The notes: generated from the sequence alone by a model not told the origin. Positions 18,225-26,381 are shown, counted from the stretch's first letter. The stretch: DNA of 37,541 bases from Actinomycetota bacterium (GCA_005884005.1 VAWI01000048.1:1-37541); one strand, 5' to 3'. Made by a program: numbers and translations.

Positions 18225-19057
18225 GTCACCCAGCCTTCGCGCGCCTGCATCCGACGCCGAGCCATCCGGAATCCCAGGAACGGCTGGCGGTGCTGCTGGC
18301 GGCGTTCGAGTGCGACGAGATCGAGCCGGCGCCGGAGGAGGCGATCCTCCGCTGCCACACCGATGACCACGTCGAGCGAGTCCGGGCGATCGGGGAGCCG
18401 ACCTGGCTCGACGGGGACACCTTCGCCTCCGAGACGAGCTTCGAGGCCGCCTTGCTCGCTGCCGGCGCTGCGATCGCCGCCGCGGAGCGCGGCGGCTTCG
18501 CGCTCGCGCGCCCGCCCGGCCATCACGCGCCGGCCGACCGGGCGATGGGTTTCTGCCTGTTCAACAACGTCGCCATCGCCGCTCGCCACGCGCAGGCCGA
18601 GCTCGGACTCCGCCGTGTCGCGATCCTCGACTGGGACGTCCACCACGGCAACGGAACGCAGGCGATCTTCTGGGAGGACCCGACCGTGCTCTACGTGTCC
18701 CTCCACGAATGGCCGTTCTATCCAGGCACCGGCGGGCCGGGCGAAGGCAACGAGACAACCGTGAATCTCCCGATGGCGGCGTTGTCCGGCGACGTCGAGT
18801 ACCAACGCGCCTTCGTCGACGCCGTCGAGCCAGCCGTCCGGGCTTTTGGACCGGACCTGCTGCTGGTCTCGGCCGGGTTCGACGCGCACCGGGCCGACCC
18901 GCTCGCCGACATCCGCCTCAGCGACGACGCGTTCCGGTGGATGGCGAGCAGAGCAGCAACACTCGCTCCGCACGTGAGCGCCGTGCTCGAGGGCGGCTAC
19001 AACATCGAGACCCTGCCGCGACTGGTCGCAGCAGCTCTGGAAGGATTCTCAGAATGA
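18221..19057 (+). CDS. Histone deacetylase-like amidohydrolase (class II HDAC / acetylpolyamine amidohydrolase family)
   Basis: 278 residues if translation begins at CTG 18221, which overlaps the preceding TGA as CTGA. The conserved N-terminus of the family ([21 protein letters not shown]) is encoded upstream of the first standard start (GTG 18290), and no ATG, GTG or TTG lies in frame before it, so a rare CTG (or ATC at 18212) start is inferred. The catalytic features are intact: [17 protein letters not shown] (paired His, 101-102), [11 protein letters not shown] (zinc ligands D139 and H141), [12 protein letters not shown] (third ligand D221) and LEGGYN. It should remove acetyl groups from lysine or polyamine-type substrates in the cytoplasm. 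It is the last gene of the plsC operon and is followed by a strong hairpin. Confidence 0.9.
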   Translation: MSHPAFARLHPTPSHPESQERLAVLLAAFECDEIEPAPEEAILRCHTDDHVERVRAIGEPTWLDGDTFASETSFEAALLAAGAAIAAAERGGFALARPPGHHAPADRAMGFCLFNNVAIAARHAQAELGLRRVAILDWDVHHGNGTQAIFWEDPTVLYVSLHEWPFYPGTGGPGEGNETTVNLPMAALSGDVEYQRAFVDAVEPAVRAFGPDLLLVSAGFDAHRADPLADIRLSDDAFRWMASRAATLAPHVSAVLEGGYNIETLPRLVAAALEGFSE

Positions 19058-19058
19058 C

Positions 19059-19085
19059 GACGGCCGGCTGTTGTAGCCGGCCGTC
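19059..19085 (+). terminator. Hairpin after the deacetylase gene
   Basis: GACGGCCGGCT (19059-19069) and AGCCGGCCGTC (19075-19085) form a perfect 11-bp stem with loop GTTGT, starting 1 nt after the TGA stop. There is no U-tract, so it may be an intrinsic-like or Rho-assisted terminator, or a 3'-protecting stem. Confidence 0.6.
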
Positions 19086-19211
19086 CGATCAGGAAGCACA
19101 GTCGCCACCGCGCTCCGCACACCGCTTGTTGGAGGGAACGTCCAGCCGAAGTATCGGCCTGCCTCGCGGCTCGCTCGCCGCCCAGAGGGCGCGATTTACG
19201 GGTGATTTCGT

Positions 19212-19230
19212 ATCCCCCGCTCTGGGGGAT
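19212..19230. terminator. G/C-run hairpin after the response regulator
   Basis: ATCCCCCGCTCTGGGGGAT is a perfect 7-bp inverted repeat 2 nt beyond the stop of the minus-strand response regulator. It could be a terminator without a U-tract. Its C-run/G-run form also resembles the palindromes at 4030 and 4679 near other LuxR-family genes, so a protein-binding role is possible. Confidence 0.45.
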
Positions 19231-19232
19231 GC

Positions 19233-19877
19233 TCAGTTACGAGCCGCGCCGAGCGCCTCGAGCGCCTGGCGGCGGGAGGAGACGCCGAGCTTCCGCAGCA
19301 GGCTCTTCACATGCGAACGGACGGTGTGCTCCGAGATGAAGAGCCGGGCTGCGATCTGATCCGTGCTCAAGTGCTCGTCGAGCAACAGCAGCACCTCGAC
19401 CTCGCGGGCGCTGAGCGCGCGGGCGATCGAGTCGGGCACCCCGGCGTCGATGTGGCGGCCGTCGCGCACCTTCTCGAGCAGGCTTCGCGCGACCGATCCC
19501 GAGAGCGCCGCTTCGCCCTCGGCGGCACCGCGGAGGAATTCGACGATCCGCTCTGGCGGCTCCGTCTTCAGCAGGTAGCCGGCCGCACCGGCGCGGATCG
19601 AAGCCAGCAGGTTCTCCTCGGCGACTGAGGCGGTCAGCATCACGACCTCGCAGTCCGGCGCGGCCTCGCGCAGGAGTGGCAGCGCCCCGAGGCCGCCGAT
19701 TCCAGGCATCGAGAGGTCGAGCACAATCAGATCGGGCTGGACCTCCCGCGCAAGCTCGATCGCGTCCTCGCCGCTCGCGGCGTCGCCGACGACGCTGAAA
19801 TCGTGGTGCGTAAGCAGCCCCGCGAGCGCGTCGCGCGTGAGCGGATGGTCGTCGACGATGAGGACTCGAGTCGCCAT
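19233..19877 (-). CDS. NarL/FixJ-family response regulator (partner of the divergent kinase)
   Basis: 214 residues. The receiver domain at 3-120 has the acidic pair DD (9-10), phospho-acceptor Asp54 (VLDLSMPG), Thr81 and Lys103. The LuxR HTH at about 153-208 reads [20 protein letters not shown] then [20 protein letters not shown]. All switch residues are present. It lies head-to-head with a HisKA_3 kinase gene, 48 bp apart, which is the usual layout of a cognate pair. It probably activates or represses targets when phosphorylated by that kinase. ATG 19877. Confidence 0.93.
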   Translation of the reverse strand: MATRVLIVDDHPLTRDALAGLLTHHDFSVVGDAASGEDAIELAREVQPDLIVLDLSMPGIGGLGALPLLREAAPDCEVVMLTASVAEENLLASIRAGAAGYLLKTEPPERIVEFLRGAAEGEAALSGSVARSLLEKVRDGRHIDAGVPDSIARALSAREVEVLLLLDEHLSTDQIAARLFISEHTVRSHVKSLLRKLGVSSRRQALEALGAARN

Positions 19878-19925
19878 AGGCCTCCTGCCCTTATCGGCGG
19901 GATCGGATCTGCCGAATAGAGGGAG

Positions 19926-21302
19926 ATGCGAAACGAGGAAAACGCGTATCAGTCCTGGCTTTGGGGCGAGGTGCTGCTCTTCGGACTCCTGGGCGCCGTG
20001 CTGGCGTTGTTTGTTGCCTATCCGGACTTGCGGCCGACCTTCGAGCTCCCGCAGGTGCGGCTGGTGCTCGACACGATGGTCGCGCTCGCCGCGGCACTCG
20101 TCGCCGTGCTGGCCGGGATTCGGTTCTCGGTGGAGGGCCGGCGGCTCGACTGGCTGCTCTGCGCCGGCTTCCTATTGGCTGCCGGGTCGACGTTCTGCTT
20201 CGGGATCGCGCCGGTCCTCGGCGGCCGGCCGCTGCAACCGCGCGAGCAGTGGGCGTGGATCTGGGGCGGCGTTCTGGCCGGCGGGCTGATCGCCGCCGCG
20301 GGGTTCGCGCGCAAGCGGACGGCCAACCGGCGCAGGGAGTTGTTCGAGCTCCTGATGCTCGTCCCGGCGGGGCTCCTCCTGCTCTGGATGTCCGCCGACT
20401 CGATCGGCTACGCGCTGCCGTCACTCAGCATCGGCGATCGCATTCAGCCGCCGCTGCTGACGGCGATGCTGGCGGTGCGCGCATTGGCGAGCCTGCTCGC
20501 GGTCGTGGGCTTCGGGCTCCGGTTCCGCGCCCGTGGCAACGACCTCGACCGCTGGCTGGCGCTCGGCGCCACGCTGTTTCTCTTCGCCGACCTGCACTAC
20601 GTCTTCTCACCGCTCGTCTCGAATCGCTTCGTCTCGACCGGCGACTACCTGCGTCTCCTCTCCTACGCGGTCCTGCTCGTCGGCGTCTGGCGGGCAATTC
20701 GCTTTGCCGAGTTCGGCCGCGCCGTCGCGGAGGAGCGGGCGCGGGTCGCGCGCGAGATCCACGACGGGCTGGCGCAGTACCTCTTCGCCGTCTCGACGCA
20801 CGCGACGATGCTCGAGAGCGGCGCCGATCCCGAGACGGCGCTGCCCCAGCTGAAGCAGGCGGCCGCTGCGGCCCAACAGGAGGCTCGCTTCGCGATCCTC
20901 GCCCTCTCGTCGGCGAGTGGGACGGCTCCCTTCGATGCCGCCCTGCGCCGCTACGTCGAGTTCCTGACCGCGGACGGTCAGCTCGAGGTCGACCTGGAGA
21001 TCGACGAGAACGTCCAGCTCGCCCCCGACGAGCAGATCGAGGTCTTCCGGATCGTCCAAGAGGGCCTGGCGAATGCGCGCAAGCACGCGGGCGCCCGACA
21101 CGCCGACGTCCGCATCGGCCTCCGCGGCGAGGAGCGCATCGTCAGCATCGTCGATGACGGCTCCGGTTTCGACGACGTGACCGTCACGGCCGGCCAGGGT
21201 CTGCGGAACATGAAGGCGCGCAGCGCGAGCATCGGCGGGGGTTTCCGCCTCCGATCCAGGCCGGGCCGCGGCACCGCGCTCGAAGTCGTGCTGCGTGCCT
21301 AG
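19926..21302 (+). CDS. Membrane sensor histidine kinase, NarX/DesK-type (HisKA_3)
   Basis: 458 residues. About seven hydrophobic segments occupy residues 14-258 with very short loops, so the signal is probably sensed in or at the membrane. The dimerisation/phospho-acceptor helix has His279 in [15 protein letters not shown]. The ATPase domain follows, with the N box around Asn383 ([13 protein letters not shown]), a G1 box ([10 protein letters not shown]) and G2 ([16 protein letters not shown]). A Pro-poor linker follows the last helix. It is divergent from its likely cognate regulator. The AGGGAG directly abuts the ATG, so the precise start is uncertain. Its ligand is unknown. Confidence 0.92.
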   Translation: MRNEENAYQSWLWGEVLLFGLLGAVLALFVAYPDLRPTFELPQVRLVLDTMVALAAALVAVLAGIRFSVEGRRLDWLLCAGFLLAAGSTFCFGIAPVLGGRPLQPREQWAWIWGGVLAGGLIAAAGFARKRTANRRRELFELLMLVPAGLLLLWMSADSIGYALPSLSIGDRIQPPLLTAMLAVRALASLLAVVGFGLRFRARGNDLDRWLALGATLFLFADLHYVFSPLVSNRFVSTGDYLRLLSYAVLLVGVWRAIRFAEFGRAVAEERARVAREIHDGLAQYLFAVSTHATMLESGADPETALPQLKQAAAAAQQEARFAILALSSASGTAPFDAALRRYVEFLTADGQLEVDLEIDENVQLAPDEQIEVFRIVQEGLANARKHAGARHADVRIGLRGEERIVSIVDDGSGFDDVTVTAGQGLRNMKARSASIGGGFRLRSRPGRGTALEVVLRA

Positions 21303-21308
21303 AAGGTC

Positions 21309-22136
21309 CTAGAGTCCAGGCCCGGTGATCCGGCGCAGGCCTGAAGGAGTACGCACGAAAACCTGCCAGGCGTAGTACTCGTAGAACGCGCGCGGGTCGG
21401 TGCGGATGCGGCGCGCGTAGCGCAGGACGGCGTCGACGTAGAGCAGAGAAGGGTTGTAGCGAAAGAGCGCGCGCCGGTTGTCGTGGGGCGCGCCGTTCGC
21501 GTGCAGGTAGTTCGCCGCGCCGAGGACCGCGTCGTGAGGATCGTGAACGTCTCCGCCGAGGCCATAGGCGCGCCAGGTCGCAGGCATGAACTGCATCGGG
21601 CCCTGTGCGCCTGTGGCGCTGTTGTTGCGGAGCTTGTTGAAGGCGCTCTCGACGAAGTTGACCGCGGCGAGAACATTCCACCGCACGCCGAAGCGATGCT
21701 CGGCCTCGCGGTAATAACGGGTCAACGTCGTCGGGGACGAGGCGGGGCCGGTGCGGAACCGCCTCCGATGCGTCAGCGGGGTGAGGCGCCAAAGCTCGCG
21801 CTTCGCGGTCAGGTTCGCCTTGACGCCGGGGACAAGCCTCGAGGGAACGAGCCGGAGCGTCGCGCGCGCGAGATCGGGGTGAGCGGCGAGCACGAGCTCG
21901 ATCCGTTGGTCGTACAGAGCGTCGAGCGTCACCTCGGCAGACGGCCGAGACCCGCCGCTTGCGCGCCAGCCGTCGATTGCACTTGCGAGCTCGTCCTTCG
22001 TGTCGACGAGCGTCCGGGCGAGCGCCCCCGGCTCGCGCGGAATCGGCGCACGAGGACCGGGCGCCGCCTGCACGAGGCTCACCAGCGCGCACGCCGTCGC
22101 GCCCGCGAAAACGCCGCTCACTATCCGTCGGCCCAT
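21309..22136 (-). CDS. Secreted lytic transglycosylase-like protein (SLT domain)
   Basis: 275 residues from ATG 22136 (MGRRIVSGVFAGATACALVS), which opens a clear signal peptide ending near VQAAPG; longer starts at 22175 or 22199 would bury it. The C-terminal half is a lysozyme-like SLT domain: YYREAEHRFGVRW, then the catalytic Glu in AVNFVESAFNKL, GAQGPMQFMPATWRAYG and AVLGAANYLHANGAP, with a final Tyr-rich segment. It should cleave the glycan strands of peptidoglycan outside the cell. It is convergent with the kinase gene (6 bp between stops). Confidence 0.9.
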   Translation of the reverse strand: MGRRIVSGVFAGATACALVSLVQAAPGPRAPIPREPGALARTLVDTKDELASAIDGWRASGGSRPSAEVTLDALYDQRIELVLAAHPDLARATLRLVPSRLVPGVKANLTAKRELWRLTPLTHRRRFRTGPASSPTTLTRYYREAEHRFGVRWNVLAAVNFVESAFNKLRNNSATGAQGPMQFMPATWRAYGLGGDVHDPHDAVLGAANYLHANGAPHDNRRALFRYNPSLLYVDAVLRYARRIRTDPRAFYEYYAWQVFVRTPSGLRRITGPGL

Positions 22137-22342
22137 TCCGTTCGAGGCTAGCGCTAGAGTCGTCAGGTGCGCCATTTCCGGCGCACTCACCGAAAGCACG
22201 GCTCTGAGGCGTCGAAATCGAGCCTCGAGCTTGGACCTTTGCCCATGATCGGCCGCCGACGGTCTAGTCGAGGGCCCAGAAGGGTTGTTTCTCGCCTGCT
22301 ACCGCCTTAACGTCTTGGTCCTGAGGGAGGGAAGGGGGAGCC

Positions 22343-22987
22343 GTGAGGCGGCTCAAGGTATTGATCGCCGACGACCATCGGCTGATGCTGCACTCGATTC
22401 GACTGGCGCTCCAGGCAGACGAGGGGATCGAGATCGTCGCCGAAGTGGACTCGGGGAAGAACGTGATCCCGTTCATCGGCCAGACCGGGCCCGATCTGGT
22501 GCTGCTCGACGTCCGCATGCCGGGGATGGATGGGTTGGCGGTGCTCGAGCGAATACGCGAGCGCTATCCGCTCGTGCGGGTCGCGATGCTCTCAGGCGTT
22601 GACGATCCCACGATGATGCGGGCGGCGTTCGACCGCGGCGCGACGGCGTTCATCGTCAAGCACATCGATCCGCGTGATCTCCCCGCAGCGGTGCGGCAAG
22701 CGGTCAGTGACACGGTTTTCCGGCCGCTCGAACTACTCGAGCGCTTCACTGACGGCAGCGGGGACGCCCTCGATCTGACCGCGCGGGAACTGACGATTCT
22801 CGAGGCGCTGCAAACAGGCCGGTCGAACAAGGAGATTGCCGAAACGCTCGCCTTGGCCGAGCAGACGGTGAAGTTCCACCTCACGAACGTCTATCGAAAG
22901 CTCGGCGTCACCAACCGTCTGGAGGCGATCCGATACGCGCACGAGCACGACGTGGTCGAGCGATCGCCGCACCCGGTCAGCTACTAG
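22343..22987 (+). CDS. Orphan NarL/FixJ-family response regulator
   Basis: 214 residues from GTG 22343 behind GGGGGAG. The receiver has DD (10-11), Asp56 (LLDVRMPGMDG), Ser84 and Lys106. The LuxR HTH at about 147-205 contains LTARELTILEALQTGRSNKE and TVKFHLTNVYRKLGVTNR. No kinase is adjacent. It is a close paralogue of the regulator at 23445: same length of receiver, same Ser at the switch position (LSGVD), nearly the same recognition helix. A 20-nt leader beginning CCTGAGGGAGGGAAGGGG is purine-rich. Target genes are unknown. Confidence 0.92.
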   Translation: MRRLKVLIADDHRLMLHSIRLALQADEGIEIVAEVDSGKNVIPFIGQTGPDLVLLDVRMPGMDGLAVLERIRERYPLVRVAMLSGVDDPTMMRAAFDRGATAFIVKHIDPRDLPAAVRQAVSDTVFRPLELLERFTDGSGDALDLTARELTILEALQTGRSNKEIAETLALAEQTVKFHLTNVYRKLGVTNRLEAIRYAHEHDVVERSPHPVSY

Positions 22988-23077
22988 TCGCGCGATTTAG
23001 CCGCTAGTCGGGCACCAGTCGTACGTTCCGGTTGGAAGACGCGCCGGCGTGTCGCCGACAATCGGTAGGAGATGGCG

Positions 23078-23290
23078 TTGAAGCTCGAACTCAGCGACGA
23101 GGAACTGCTGGCGGACCTGATGGATACGCTTGCGCGTCACGGTTGCCTTGCCGACCGGATCGGGTCTCACGCGTGCCGGATCGCTTATCCCCGCACCTGG
23201 ACGGCGCGCGAAGCGCAGCTCGAGCTGCGGTTCTTCCTCCGCGCCTGGCAGGCAAATCACCCGGGCGTCGTAGCAGTTCTCAGTTCTTAG
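23078..23290 (+). CDS. Small hypothetical protein
   Basis: About 70 residues. AGGAG (23067-23071) touches the ATG at 23072 but is ideally spaced, at 6 nt, for the TTG at 23078, so I prefer TTG (the ATG version adds two residues). The sequence is acidic at the start (KLELSDEELLADLMDTLARHG) and then has CLADRIGSHACRIAYPRTWTA and AQLELRFFLRAWQANHPGV. Two Cys lie 10 residues apart. I do not recognise the family. It sits between two paralogous response regulators and could belong to their regulatory unit. Confidence 0.65.
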   Translation: MKLELSDEELLADLMDTLARHGCLADRIGSHACRIAYPRTWTAREAQLELRFFLRAWQANHPGVVAVLSS

Positions 23291-23444
23291 CCGCCTCAGA
23301 CGGCGAACCCTCGATCAGGGGATTGCCGCGACCGCATCTATCGTTACACGATGAGTCGAGCCAGACCGCGTGTTTTCGGCCGATGCGGCATCTGTCGTGT
23401 AGTCGGGCGGCGGCCTGAACTGCGGACGAGGGAGGTACGTCAAC

Positions 23445-24119
23445 TTGCGGCCAATTCGACTTCTCCTTGCGGACGACCACGCGCTCGTCCTCCAGGCGGT
23501 GCGCTTTGCGCTCGAGTCCTACCCTGAGATCGAGATCGTGGCTGAGGCCAAGTCCGGCAGCGAGGTCTTGCCTCGCGTCGCCGAGGCACATCCGGACGTG
23601 GTTCTGCTGGACATCCGGATGCCCGGGCTCGACGGCCTCCAGCTACTCGATCGCCTGGGGGAGCAGTATCCGGAGACGAAGGTCGTGATCCTTTCGGGCG
23701 TGGACGCACCCGAGGTAGCGGCGGAGGCGCTCCGGCGGGGCGCCAGAGCGTTTCTCGGCAAGGGCATCGACCCGGCGGAGGTCGCCCCGGTATTGCGGCA
23801 GGTCTCCGAGGGCGCGGTCTTGACGGAGTCATTCGGATGCGCCGAGGCCAATGGGGTACGCGCCGCCGACGAGTACGGGCTGACCACCCGCGAGCGCGAG
23901 ATCCTCGAGCGAGTCGCGACGGGTCGCTCCAACAAGCAGATCGCCGGCGAGTTCTGGCTCAGCGAGCAGACGATCAAGTACCACCTGACGAACGTCTATC
24001 GAAAGCTCGGCGTCAGCAGCCGTACCGAGGCCGCGAGGTTCGCCTACGACCATGGCCTTGCCGGAAACAGCTGGTCAGGCGCCGACCGAAACCAGCACGA
24101 GACGCCGGGGATCGGTTAG
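23445..24119 (+). CDS. Orphan NarL/FixJ-family response regulator (paralogue of the one at 22343)
   Basis: 224 residues from TTG 23445, with GGGAGGT 9 nt upstream. The receiver has DD (10-11), Asp56 (LLDIRMPGLDG), Ser84 and Lys106. The HTH has LTTREREILERVATGRSNKQ and [20 protein letters not shown]. Its C-terminal tail (LAGNSWSGADRNQHETPGIG) is longer than in the paralogue. The stop overlaps the convergent small gene by 4 bp. No kinase is nearby, so it may receive phosphate from the kinase at 19926 or from a distant one. Confidence 0.92.
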   Translation: MRPIRLLLADDHALVLQAVRFALESYPEIEIVAEAKSGSEVLPRVAEAHPDVVLLDIRMPGLDGLQLLDRLGEQYPETKVVILSGVDAPEVAAEALRRGARAFLGKGIDPAEVAPVLRQVSEGAVLTESFGCAEANGVRAADEYGLTTREREILERVATGRSNKQIAGEFWLSEQTIKYHLTNVYRKLGVSSRTEAARFAYDHGLAGNSWSGADRNQHETPGIG

Positions 24120-24334
24120 CGCTCGTTCTCTGGTGCGAGAGTGGGCGTGGGCGGCACCGTTTGCGGCTGCTGGTGCGAAGGTGCCTGCACGAACACATCG
24201 GTGCCAGCAGAGCGGCGTGCTCGACGCGCCGCCTTCTCGGCGCACTCAACCGAATCGAACGAGCCGAGCCCCCAGACGATGACCTGGTACGCACGCTCGT
24301 CGAACCACAGGCCACAGGTCTGACACTCCGTCAC
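24116..24334 (-). CDS. Small Cys-containing (zinc-binding?) hypothetical protein
   Basis: 72 residues from GTG 24334, chosen because GGGGGAGG lies 8 nt upstream; the longer frame to 24430 has no such signal. The N-terminus has CQTCGLWFDERAYQVIVWG and then SVECAEKAARRARRS, that is, CxxC plus a third Cys, as in small treble-clef or TRASH-like zinc modules, although a fourth ligand is not obvious. The C-terminus is Pro/Gln-rich and disordered (QQPQTVPPTPTLAPENER). Function unknown. It overlaps the stop of the convergent response regulator by 4 bp. Confidence 0.65.
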   Translation of the reverse strand: MTECQTCGLWFDERAYQVIVWGLGSFDSVECAEKAARRARRSAGTDVFVQAPSHQQPQTVPPTPTLAPENER

Positions 24335-24492
24335 GGTCGCATCCTCCCCCTCGACTCGAGCCACGTCGTTACCCATTCGTTGGGCCGTCGCCGGACCTTT
24401 CGGTTGAGCAGCCCGGCCGTGCCGAGCCACTCCGTGGGCGACTTGCCAACGCGGAATCGGCCGCCGTGCCGCTTCGTTGAGCAGTCAATGAG

Positions 24493-25020
24493 ATGTCTTT
24501 TGAGCGGAGACGCGGCTTGGGCGGCACGAGAACTCCCGGGGCCTTGACCGAGCCCGCCGGCTGGCGTCCCCCACGCTGGGTTGTGCCGTTGTTTGGGCTG
24601 GCAGCCCTGTTGCTCGTGCCGTGGGTCGTCCTGCTGGTTTTCGCGTTGCCATCCGCGCACCGGGCGGCGCACTGGGACATCGCGTGGGCCGGCTTCGACG
24701 TCGCGCTGGCGCTCCTTCTGCTCGCGGTCGCGGTCGCGGCCTGGCGGCGCTCGGCCTGGCTCGAGGGTGCGGCGACCGCGACCGCGACGCTGTTGTTCGT
24801 CGATGCCTGGTTCGATGTCCTCACTTCTTCGACTCGCGCTGAACTCGTCGTCTCGATCGTCGAGGCGGCGTTCGTCGAGCTTCCGCTCGCCGCCCTTTGT
24901 CTGCTGCTCGCCCGCGACGCGGAGCGCGGTCTCTATGTACAACCGCTCAATCGTTTGCGGCTCGTACGCGAGCAGCAGGAGGCTGTGCCGAGCCACGGCG
25001 CGGATCGGCTCAGCGCCTGA
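24493..25020 (+). CDS. Four-helix membrane protein of unknown function
   Basis: 175 residues. A Gly/Arg-rich tail is followed by four hydrophobic segments at about 29-51, 64-84, 92-108 and 118-140. The third contains the distinctive ATLLFVDAWFDVLTSS. A charged cytoplasmic end (RDAERGLYVQPLNRLRLVRE) follows. No transporter or enzyme motif is visible. The ATG at 24493 has a poor ribosome binding site; a TTG about 50 nt later is an alternative. It ends 13 nt before a strong hairpin terminator shared with rnpB. Confidence 0.75.
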   Translation: MSFERRRGLGGTRTPGALTEPAGWRPPRWVVPLFGLAALLLVPWVVLLVFALPSAHRAAHWDIAWAGFDVALALLLLAVAVAAWRRSAWLEGAATATATLLFVDAWFDVLTSSTRAELVVSIVEAAFVELPLAALCLLLARDAERGLYVQPLNRLRLVREQQEAVPSHGADRLSA

Positions 25021-25033
25021 TAGACCCAAATAG

Positions 25034-25057
25034 AAACCCCCGCGTTTGCGGGGGTTT
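25034..25057. terminator. Bidirectional intrinsic terminator between membrane gene and rnpB
   Basis: AAACCCCCGC (25034-25043) and GCGGGGGTTT (25048-25057) form a perfect 10-bp stem with loop GTTT. TTTCCTT lies on the plus side and TTTCTATTT on the minus side. It ends the membrane-protein gene (+) and the RNase P RNA (-), which stop on its two sides. Confidence 0.9.
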
Positions 25058-25061
25058 CCTT

Positions 25062-25385
25062 AGCAGGCCTGTAAGCCGGATTCTGTCGAGGGTGACCATC
25101 CTTCTGTGCGGCTTACCCGGCTCCTCGGCGGGCCGCCTGATCGCGGAGCCTGTTCGCCTTGCACCGGACGGGGTTTGGCTAGCCGCCGTGTCGCCACGAC
25201 GCTGGTGGGCTCTTACCCCACCTTTTCACCCTTACCTTCGACGTCTCGCGAGATCCGTCGCAGGCGGTCTCCTTTCTGTGCCACTTTCCGTCGGCTTTCG
25301 CCGCCTGGGTCGCCCCAGCGTCCTGCCCTGCGGTGTCCGGACTTTCCTCGAGCGCCTCGCGGCGCCCGCGGTCACCCGGCCTGCA
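25062..25385 (-). ncRNA. rnpB: RNase P RNA (bacterial type A-like)
   Basis: Catalytic RNA that matures tRNA 5' ends. Read on the minus strand, the 5' end shows GCAGGCC followed by the universal CR-I block GAGGAAAGTCCGGAC. The specificity domain has AACCCCGTCCGGTGCAAG-like sequence. The 3' end has ACAGAATCCGGCTTACAG. P1 closes as GCAGGCC (25384-25378) with GGCCTGC (25069-25063). At about 324 nt it is somewhat shorter than the E. coli RNA. A TACAAT -10 box at 25397-25392 puts the transcription start at about 25385. The first ~14 nt are also the last codons of the zinc-ribbon gene. A terminator follows immediately at 25057-25034. Confidence 0.95.
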
Positions 25386-25563
25386 CCTCTGATTGTAGCC
25401 GGGCTTCGCCGCCGTTCTGGAAGGCAGCACCGCACTCCGGGCAAGCGATGATGCCCAGACGGTGCTGCACGAACTCGCCGCAGACGAGGCATTCGAGGCT
25501 AGCGCCGCGGAGCAGAGCCAGCACCTCCTGGTCGAGACTGCGGATCAGGGGCGTCGCGGTCAT
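25372..25563 (-). CDS. Small zinc-ribbon protein between lexA and rnpB
   Basis: 63 residues. A helical N-terminus (PLIRSLDQEVLALLRGA) is followed by a four-Cys zinc ribbon, CLVC (25-28) and CPEC (41-44), within ECLVCGEFVQHRLGIIACPE. The ATG at 25563 overlaps the lexA stop as ATGA, so the two are translationally coupled and should share SOS control. The final codons (Val-Gln-Ala-Gly-stop) lie inside the P1 stem of rnpB, a 14-nt sense overlap with a structured RNA. No function is known to me. It might bind nucleic acid or be a small partner protein. Confidence 0.8.
   Translation of the reverse strand: MTATPLIRSLDQEVLALLRGASLECLVCGEFVQHRLGIIACPECGAAFQNGGEARLQSEVQAG
25392..25397 (-). promoter_or_regulatory. 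-10 box of rnpB inside the zinc-ribbon gene
   Basis: Minus-strand TACAAT lies 7 nt before the expected 5' end of RNase P RNA. The surrounding 10-mer GGCTACAATC is identical to that in the tRNA-Leu promoter at 26585. No clear -35 is seen 16-19 nt upstream. The box encodes part of the codons for Leu-Gln-Ser in the overlapping protein. Confidence 0.65.
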
Positions 25564-26189
25564 GAGATCGCGCGGAACACTCCTGTTACCTTGCCGAGCA
25601 CCTGCACGTGCGGCGTGTAGATCGGCTCCATGGCCGAGTTTTCTGGCTGCAGCCGAACACGTCCGTCTTCGCGGAAGAACCGCTTGACGGTCGCTTCCTC
25701 GGCGGTCTCGTCCTCACCCGCGAGCGCGACGACGATGTCGCCGTCTTCGGCGGTCTGCTGCTTCTTCACGACCACGATGTCCCCGTCGAGGATTCCCGCG
25801 TCTATCATCGATTCGCCCTTCACGCGCAGGAGGAAGTCGGCCCCGCCGCGCTGGAGCATCGGCGGCACGGCCAGGTAGTCCTCGACGTTGTCCTCGGCGA
25901 GGAGTGGACCGCCTGCGGCGATCTCGCCCACGAGCGGCAGACCACGCTGCGGCGCCTCGCGCTTGGCCGGCTGGCGCGGCCCGCGACCAGAGAGCTCGAG
26001 CGCACGAGGCTTCGTCGGATCGCGCTTCAGCAACCCGGCCCGCTCGAGGTTCGCGAGGTGGGCGTGCACGGTCGAAGGAGACGCAAGCCCGACGGCGTCC
26101 CCGATCTCTCGAACAGTCGGCGGGTAGCCGTGCCGGTCGACGTACTCGACCAGGAAGTCCCAAATCTCCTGCTGTCGTCCGGTGAGCAC
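25560..26189 (-). CDS. lexA: SOS repressor LexA
   Basis: 209 residues from GTG 26189 with GGAGG 4 nt upstream; the much longer open frame to 26528 is noncoding. The N-terminal winged HTH reads LTGRQQEIWDFLVEYVDRHG and REIGDAVGLASPSTVHAHLA. The cleavage site is Ala92-Gly93 (GEIAAGGP). The S24-type protease domain has catalytic Ser127 (VKGESMIDAGI) and Lys169 (EATVKRFF). RecA filaments trigger self-cleavage and derepression. A perfect LexA box overlaps its own transcription start, so it is autoregulated. The zinc-ribbon gene follows by ATGA overlap. Confidence 0.97.
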   Translation of the reverse strand: MLTGRQQEIWDFLVEYVDRHGYPPTVREIGDAVGLASPSTVHAHLANLERAGLLKRDPTKPRALELSGRGPRQPAKREAPQRGLPLVGEIAAGGPLLAEDNVEDYLAVPPMLQRGGADFLLRVKGESMIDAGILDGDIVVVKKQQTAEDGDIVVALAGEDETAEEATVKRFFREDGRVRLQPENSAMEPIYTPHVQVLGKVTGVFRAIS

Positions 26190-26209
26190 TGCGCCTCCTT
26201 CGTGGATTA

Positions 26210-26258
26210 CGAACGTATGTTCGCCAACGAGGGTAACGCTCCTCCCGGATGTCGTCAA
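26210..26258 (-). promoter_or_regulatory. lexA promoter with perfect SOS box
   Basis: The minus strand has TTGACG (26258-26253), a 17-nt spacer, and TACCCT (26235-26230). This puts the start near 26223, directly at the palindrome CGAACGTATGTTCG (26210-26223). The palindrome matches the Gram-positive/actinobacterial LexA box CGAACNNNNGTTCG exactly. Repressor bound there would block initiation. A further hairpin (GCTTCTCT/AGAGAAGC, 26268-26288) lies just upstream; its role is unknown. Confidence 0.9.
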
Positions 26259-26381
26259 CCAAGGGGTGCTTCTCTCTTTAAGAGAAGCGCTCTCGGTGAA
26301 GAGGCCGGAGTGCGTCGCTGCGAGGCCGCCTACGCGAGACGGTGGTGGCAACAGATTTATGAACAAGGCTTTTGCGCTGCT

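Noticed and set aside
23351-23525. Short CxxC-containing plus-strand ORF starting at ATG 23351
   Set aside because: It overlaps the start of the 23445 response regulator in another frame and has no ribosome binding site.
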